A stretch of 57,774 nt of DNA from the NCBI RefSeq assembly GCF_014205835.1, contig NZ_JACHCQ010000037.1, positions 1 through 57,774 of the forward strand, read 5' to 3'. The notes under the pieces are model-generated. The model did not search any database, had not been told where the DNA came from, and worked only from the letters and a program-made list of their open reading frames with translations. Positions 56,001 through 57,774 of this stretch are shown here, piece after piece. This DNA is from Pedobacter sp. AK013 (GTDB taxonomy: Bacteria > Bacteroidota > Bacteroidia > Sphingobacteriales > Sphingobacteriaceae). Both the position numbers and the translations under genes were made by a program. The first letter of the stretch is position 1; each line of letters starts with the position of its first letter.

Positions 56001-56132
56001 CTTAATACTTACCCCGGGAATTGGCATACCATCTTCTTTAGCGGTAACCGTACCCGTAATGGTTCTCTCTTGTGCCATTGCAACAGATGCAAATAACAAC
56101 AGGATGAACAAACTTTGTAGTAGTTTCTTCAT
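53088..56132 (-). CDS. SusC/RagA-family TonB-dependent transporter, pair 5
   Basis: ATG at 56132 (MKKLLQSLFILLLFASVAMA) is used because it opens the signal peptide shared with the other susC genes, giving 1,014 residues; an 18-codon upstream extension is unsupported. It has a regulatory-like domain (RTITGTVTAKEDGMPIPGVSI), VVVTALGIKREKR as TonB-box region, a plug with IIIRGSTSLTGENGALFIVDG and ALYGSAAARGVVLITTKTG, and a barrel ending NLAIKVTF. This VVVTALGI/KREKRTL form typifies the subgroup paired with SusD-like 2 proteins. It is transcribed divergently from murF. Confidence 0.95.
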   Translation of the reverse strand: MKKLLQSLFILLLFASVAMAQERTITGTVTAKEDGMPIPGVSIKVMGTNIGVSTGADGKFSVKTSSGAKSLQFSSIGFSTQTVNIGASNVINVVLVTDSKVLGEVVVTALGIKREKRTLTYSTQEVSGGALVDAKENNLVNALAGKVAGVQITNSSGAAGSSSKIIIRGSTSLTGENGALFIVDGVPIDNTEAGNPDGALSAGGTANRAIDIDPNIIESVTILKGSAASALYGSAAARGVVLITTKTGKGKPSISLSSGITFDTPILPEFQDKYAQGSNGVYVDGNNGKLSSSSWGPLIDGLMVNGQPVQKHDPRKEFFKTGFTTDNTLAVNGSTDNSTYLVSYSYLKTNGTVPSTDFGRHSLFTKFSNKITKDITFTGQFNYINSINNRLAEGNGLASPYWTVYAAPISWNPFPTTNPDGTQRVYRAARNNPYWLVDNTKFTSAVNRFLPVLTVSYNPLPWLTITERGGADIYNDASIYHEAPGIVGGESADGKVYDREINFKQFNNDIIVEAKKNFNEDWFGSIIIGNNILSKSVKTVFDKGVGLSVSDFYSISNASTQISSVTNLLNRKIGYYAQLNTEYKRMLSLSLTGRYDGTSVLSQDKNYYPYGSASAAFIFSEPLHLDDNPILNFGKVRLSYSYVGNDNVYPYATSTPYLHPIISNIEFPYQGQNGFLLSNTYGDPNLKNEIVKEFETGLELKMFKSRLSMEATYFDRRSVDLITTTPIYPSSGFNAATINAASMYNKGVELILNGTPIKTKDITWNIGLNFSKIKNEVTDLGGLDNIQFAGFTNPGIFAFKNQPYGVIYGSRYKRNNDGKLLIDDNGYPVIDDQLGVIGNTVPKWNAGLTTSFTYKGLSLSAVFDMRYGGDVYNLDGHYLDFYGTTKKTEDRTATTVFDGIRESDGQVNTKVVKLDQGYYQNNESVVDETGVEDGTYYKLRQLTLAYSFSPSLLKKTPFKGLSIAATGRNLWVYAPHYTGSDPEVSLYGTANGASFTNFVTPTNRSYNLAIKVTF

Positions 56133-56311
56133 GATATAAATTAGTTTAGTTAATAATGATCGAAAAGCGGTGCTAAAAACAGACACAATTCATTTATAAA
56201 CAATGAAATTAACGCCTTTTGAAAGGAAATTGATGAAGAAATAATGAAGATTGGAAAAAGAGTGCTTTATTTGGGCTTGATTCGTAATTTTACTTTCGCA
56301 ATTTATTTAAA

Positions 56312-57613
56312 ATGACAAGTACAGAAACCCTTTATCAGCATTACTTACAGCACAACATTATTTCTACCGATACCAGAAACATTACCCCTGATTGTATTTT
56401 TTTTGCACTTAAAGGAGATCTTTTTAATGCTAACGAATTTGCTGCTCAAGCTATTGAAAAGGGAGCAGCTTATGCTGTTATAGATGAAGAAGAGTATGCT
56501 ACTAACAGTCAATGCCTGTTAGTAGAAAATGTATTAAACACTTTGCAGGATCTGGCACGCCATCATCGCAAAAAGCTTAATATCCCAGTTATTGGCTTAA
56601 CCGGGAGCAATGGTAAAACAACGAGTAAAGAGCTGGTAAATGCTGTTTTGGCAGAACGATATAAAACATTTGCCACTTTCGGCAACTTAAACAATCATAT
56701 CGGCGTTCCATTATCTATATTATCCATTACTACCGATGTGCAAATTGCAGTAATTGAAATGGGCGCAAATCACCAAAAGGAAATAGAAATGCTTTGTACC
56801 ATCGCCCAGCCCACCCACGGCATTATTACCAATATTGGAATGGCGCATTTAGACGGGTTTGGTGGCTTTGAAGGCGTAAAAAAAGGTAAAGCCGAGCTTT
56901 ATGCCTATTTAAAAGAGACCCATGGTTACACTTTTATCAATAGAGACAATCCTTATTTAATAGAGATGAGTACTGCGGCAGGCTTAAACAAGCTCATTTA
57001 TTATGGCACAGAAAATGGTAATACCATTAAAGGCGCGTTAAAAAGCAGCGATCCTTTTATCGAAGTAGATTGGACAAACCATGAGGTTTCATCGTCGGTA
57101 AAAACCAATTTAACAGGCAGTTACAATTTCGAAAACATTCTTGCCGCAATCTGTATCGGCGATTTCTTCGACATGACTCCTGATGAAATCAATTCCGGTT
57201 TATCTAACTATCAGCCGAAGAACAACCGGTCGCAGTTAACCAAAACCGAAAAAAACACGGTCATCTGCGATTTTTATAATGCCAATCCAAGCAGTATGAC
57301 CGCTGCACTTCAAAATATCGCAGTGTTATCGGCCGATAAAAAGGTTGCGATTTTGGGCGATATGTTCGAATTAGGTCCGGAATCTCACGGCCAGCATAAA
57401 ATAATTGCAAAACAGGCCAGCGAAAGCGGTTTGAGCCAGTTAATTTTTATTGGAAAAGATTTTTATGCATTTAAAGATGCCATTAAAGGCCTGTTTTTTG
57501 AAACCCCAACAGAGGCAGTCCAATATTTGCAAGAAAACCCTGTTCAAGATCATTTAGTTTTATTGAAAGGTTCGAGAGGGATGAAACTGGAAAGTTTACT
57601 GCAATATTTATAG
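56312..57613 (+). CDS. murF: UDP-N-acetylmuramoyl-tripeptide--D-alanyl-D-alanine ligase
   Basis: Adds D-Ala-D-Ala to the UDP-MurNAc tripeptide, the last cytosolic step of peptidoglycan precursor assembly. The 433 residues fit the Bacteroidota form. SSTDTR-like STDTRNI lies near 18-24. The ATP P-loop GLTGSNGKTT is at about 95-104. NNHIGVP and IEMGANHQKEI follow, and DFYNANPSSM plus ILGDMFELG lie in the C-terminal domain. All functional motifs are intact. It is divergent from susC-5 with a 179-base gap. A terminator follows, so it is monocistronic here, not within a division/cell-wall cluster. Confidence 0.95.
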   Translation: MTSTETLYQHYLQHNIISTDTRNITPDCIFFALKGDLFNANEFAAQAIEKGAAYAVIDEEEYATNSQCLLVENVLNTLQDLARHHRKKLNIPVIGLTGSNGKTTSKELVNAVLAERYKTFATFGNLNNHIGVPLSILSITTDVQIAVIEMGANHQKEIEMLCTIAQPTHGIITNIGMAHLDGFGGFEGVKKGKAELYAYLKETHGYTFINRDNPYLIEMSTAAGLNKLIYYGTENGNTIKGALKSSDPFIEVDWTNHEVSSSVKTNLTGSYNFENILAAICIGDFFDMTPDEINSGLSNYQPKNNRSQLTKTEKNTVICDFYNANPSSMTAALQNIAVLSADKKVAILGDMFELGPESHGQHKIIAKQASESGLSQLIFIGKDFYAFKDAIKGLFFETPTEAVQYLQENPVQDHLVLLKGSRGMKLESLLQYL

Positions 57614-57718
57614 CTTCTCTTCTAAAAGAAAAGCTGCCTCAAATTGAATATTATTGTAACGTACGTCATTCCCAACCTGATTCACTGTTGTCCGGAGAAA
57701 TATTTTTTTGTTTATAAA

Positions 57719-57744
57719 AAAGGGTAGCTTTAAGTCTACCCTTT
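57719..57744 (+). terminator. Stem-loop terminator downstream of murF
   Basis: AAAGGGTAG (57719-57727) pairs with CTACCCTTT (57736-57744) around an eight-base loop. An A-run precedes it. It lies about 105 bases after the murF stop and may also end a gene beyond the window. Confidence 0.65.
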
Positions 57745-57774
57745 GTAGTGTTATATTTGAGTTACCACACCTAA

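Noticed and set aside
55336..56139. Long plus-strand frames (142 and 119 residues) opposite susC-5
   Set aside because: They lie entirely within the conserved coding sequence of susC-5 on the other strand and have no recognisable protein features, so they are antisense shadows.

Overview
The window looks like chromosomal DNA of a Bacteroidota species, most likely Sphingobacteriaceae and Pedobacter-like. This is inferred from five SusC/SusD outer-membrane uptake pairs, a type IX secretion C-terminal domain with a PorP/SprF partner, promoters of the TTTG-N19-TAnnTTTG kind, and the absence of Shine-Dalgarno sequences. No database search was possible.

Region 1 (1-12,037) is the end of an AT-rich integrative element carrying a defence island. 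It stops inside a tRNA-Arg(CCT) gene and has a tyrosine integrase next to that tRNA. From left to right it holds: an IS21-like end that cuts an AIPR abortive-infection gene; a frameshifted HNH nuclease remnant; hypothetical genes; a YD-repeat protein coupled to a HEPN/Toprim nuclease; further hypothetical and secreted proteins; a Pycsar-type module in which two different pyrimidine cyclases (pycC) flank one membrane effector (pycTM); a RadC-like protein; and a two-repeat small protein. The integrase has lost its catalytic tyrosine through a one-base frameshift. The tRNA has lost its 3' acceptor strand. The island therefore looks stranded.

Region 2 (12,246-26,812) is ordinary chromosome interrupted by an adhesin module. 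The conserved genes are an SDR oxidoreductase, metG, an LD-carboxypeptidase and doxX. Between the SDR gene and metG lie a TPR/HTH membrane regulator, a 2,294-residue type IX-secreted adhesin and its PorP/SprF-like partner. A decayed copy of the metG 3' end sits on the far side of this module, in the same orientation as the real one.

Region 3 (26,813-56,132) is a run of five susC-susD operons, all on the minus strand, with one M14 carboxypeptidase and one small secreted protein and no glycoside hydrolase. The susC of pair 1 is frameshifted. Three further susC 5'-end remnants lie between the operons, and a decayed doxX 3' end lies beyond pair 1. This suggests repeated duplication and loss by recombination. 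Region 4 (56,312 to the end) is murF, transcribed divergently from the last susC.

The main candidates for new biology are the cyclase-PycTM-cyclase arrangement, the YD-repeat plus HEPN/Toprim pair, the related dyads and operator-like sites in the island's intergenic gaps, and the gene-tail direct repeats that bracket the two accessory modules.
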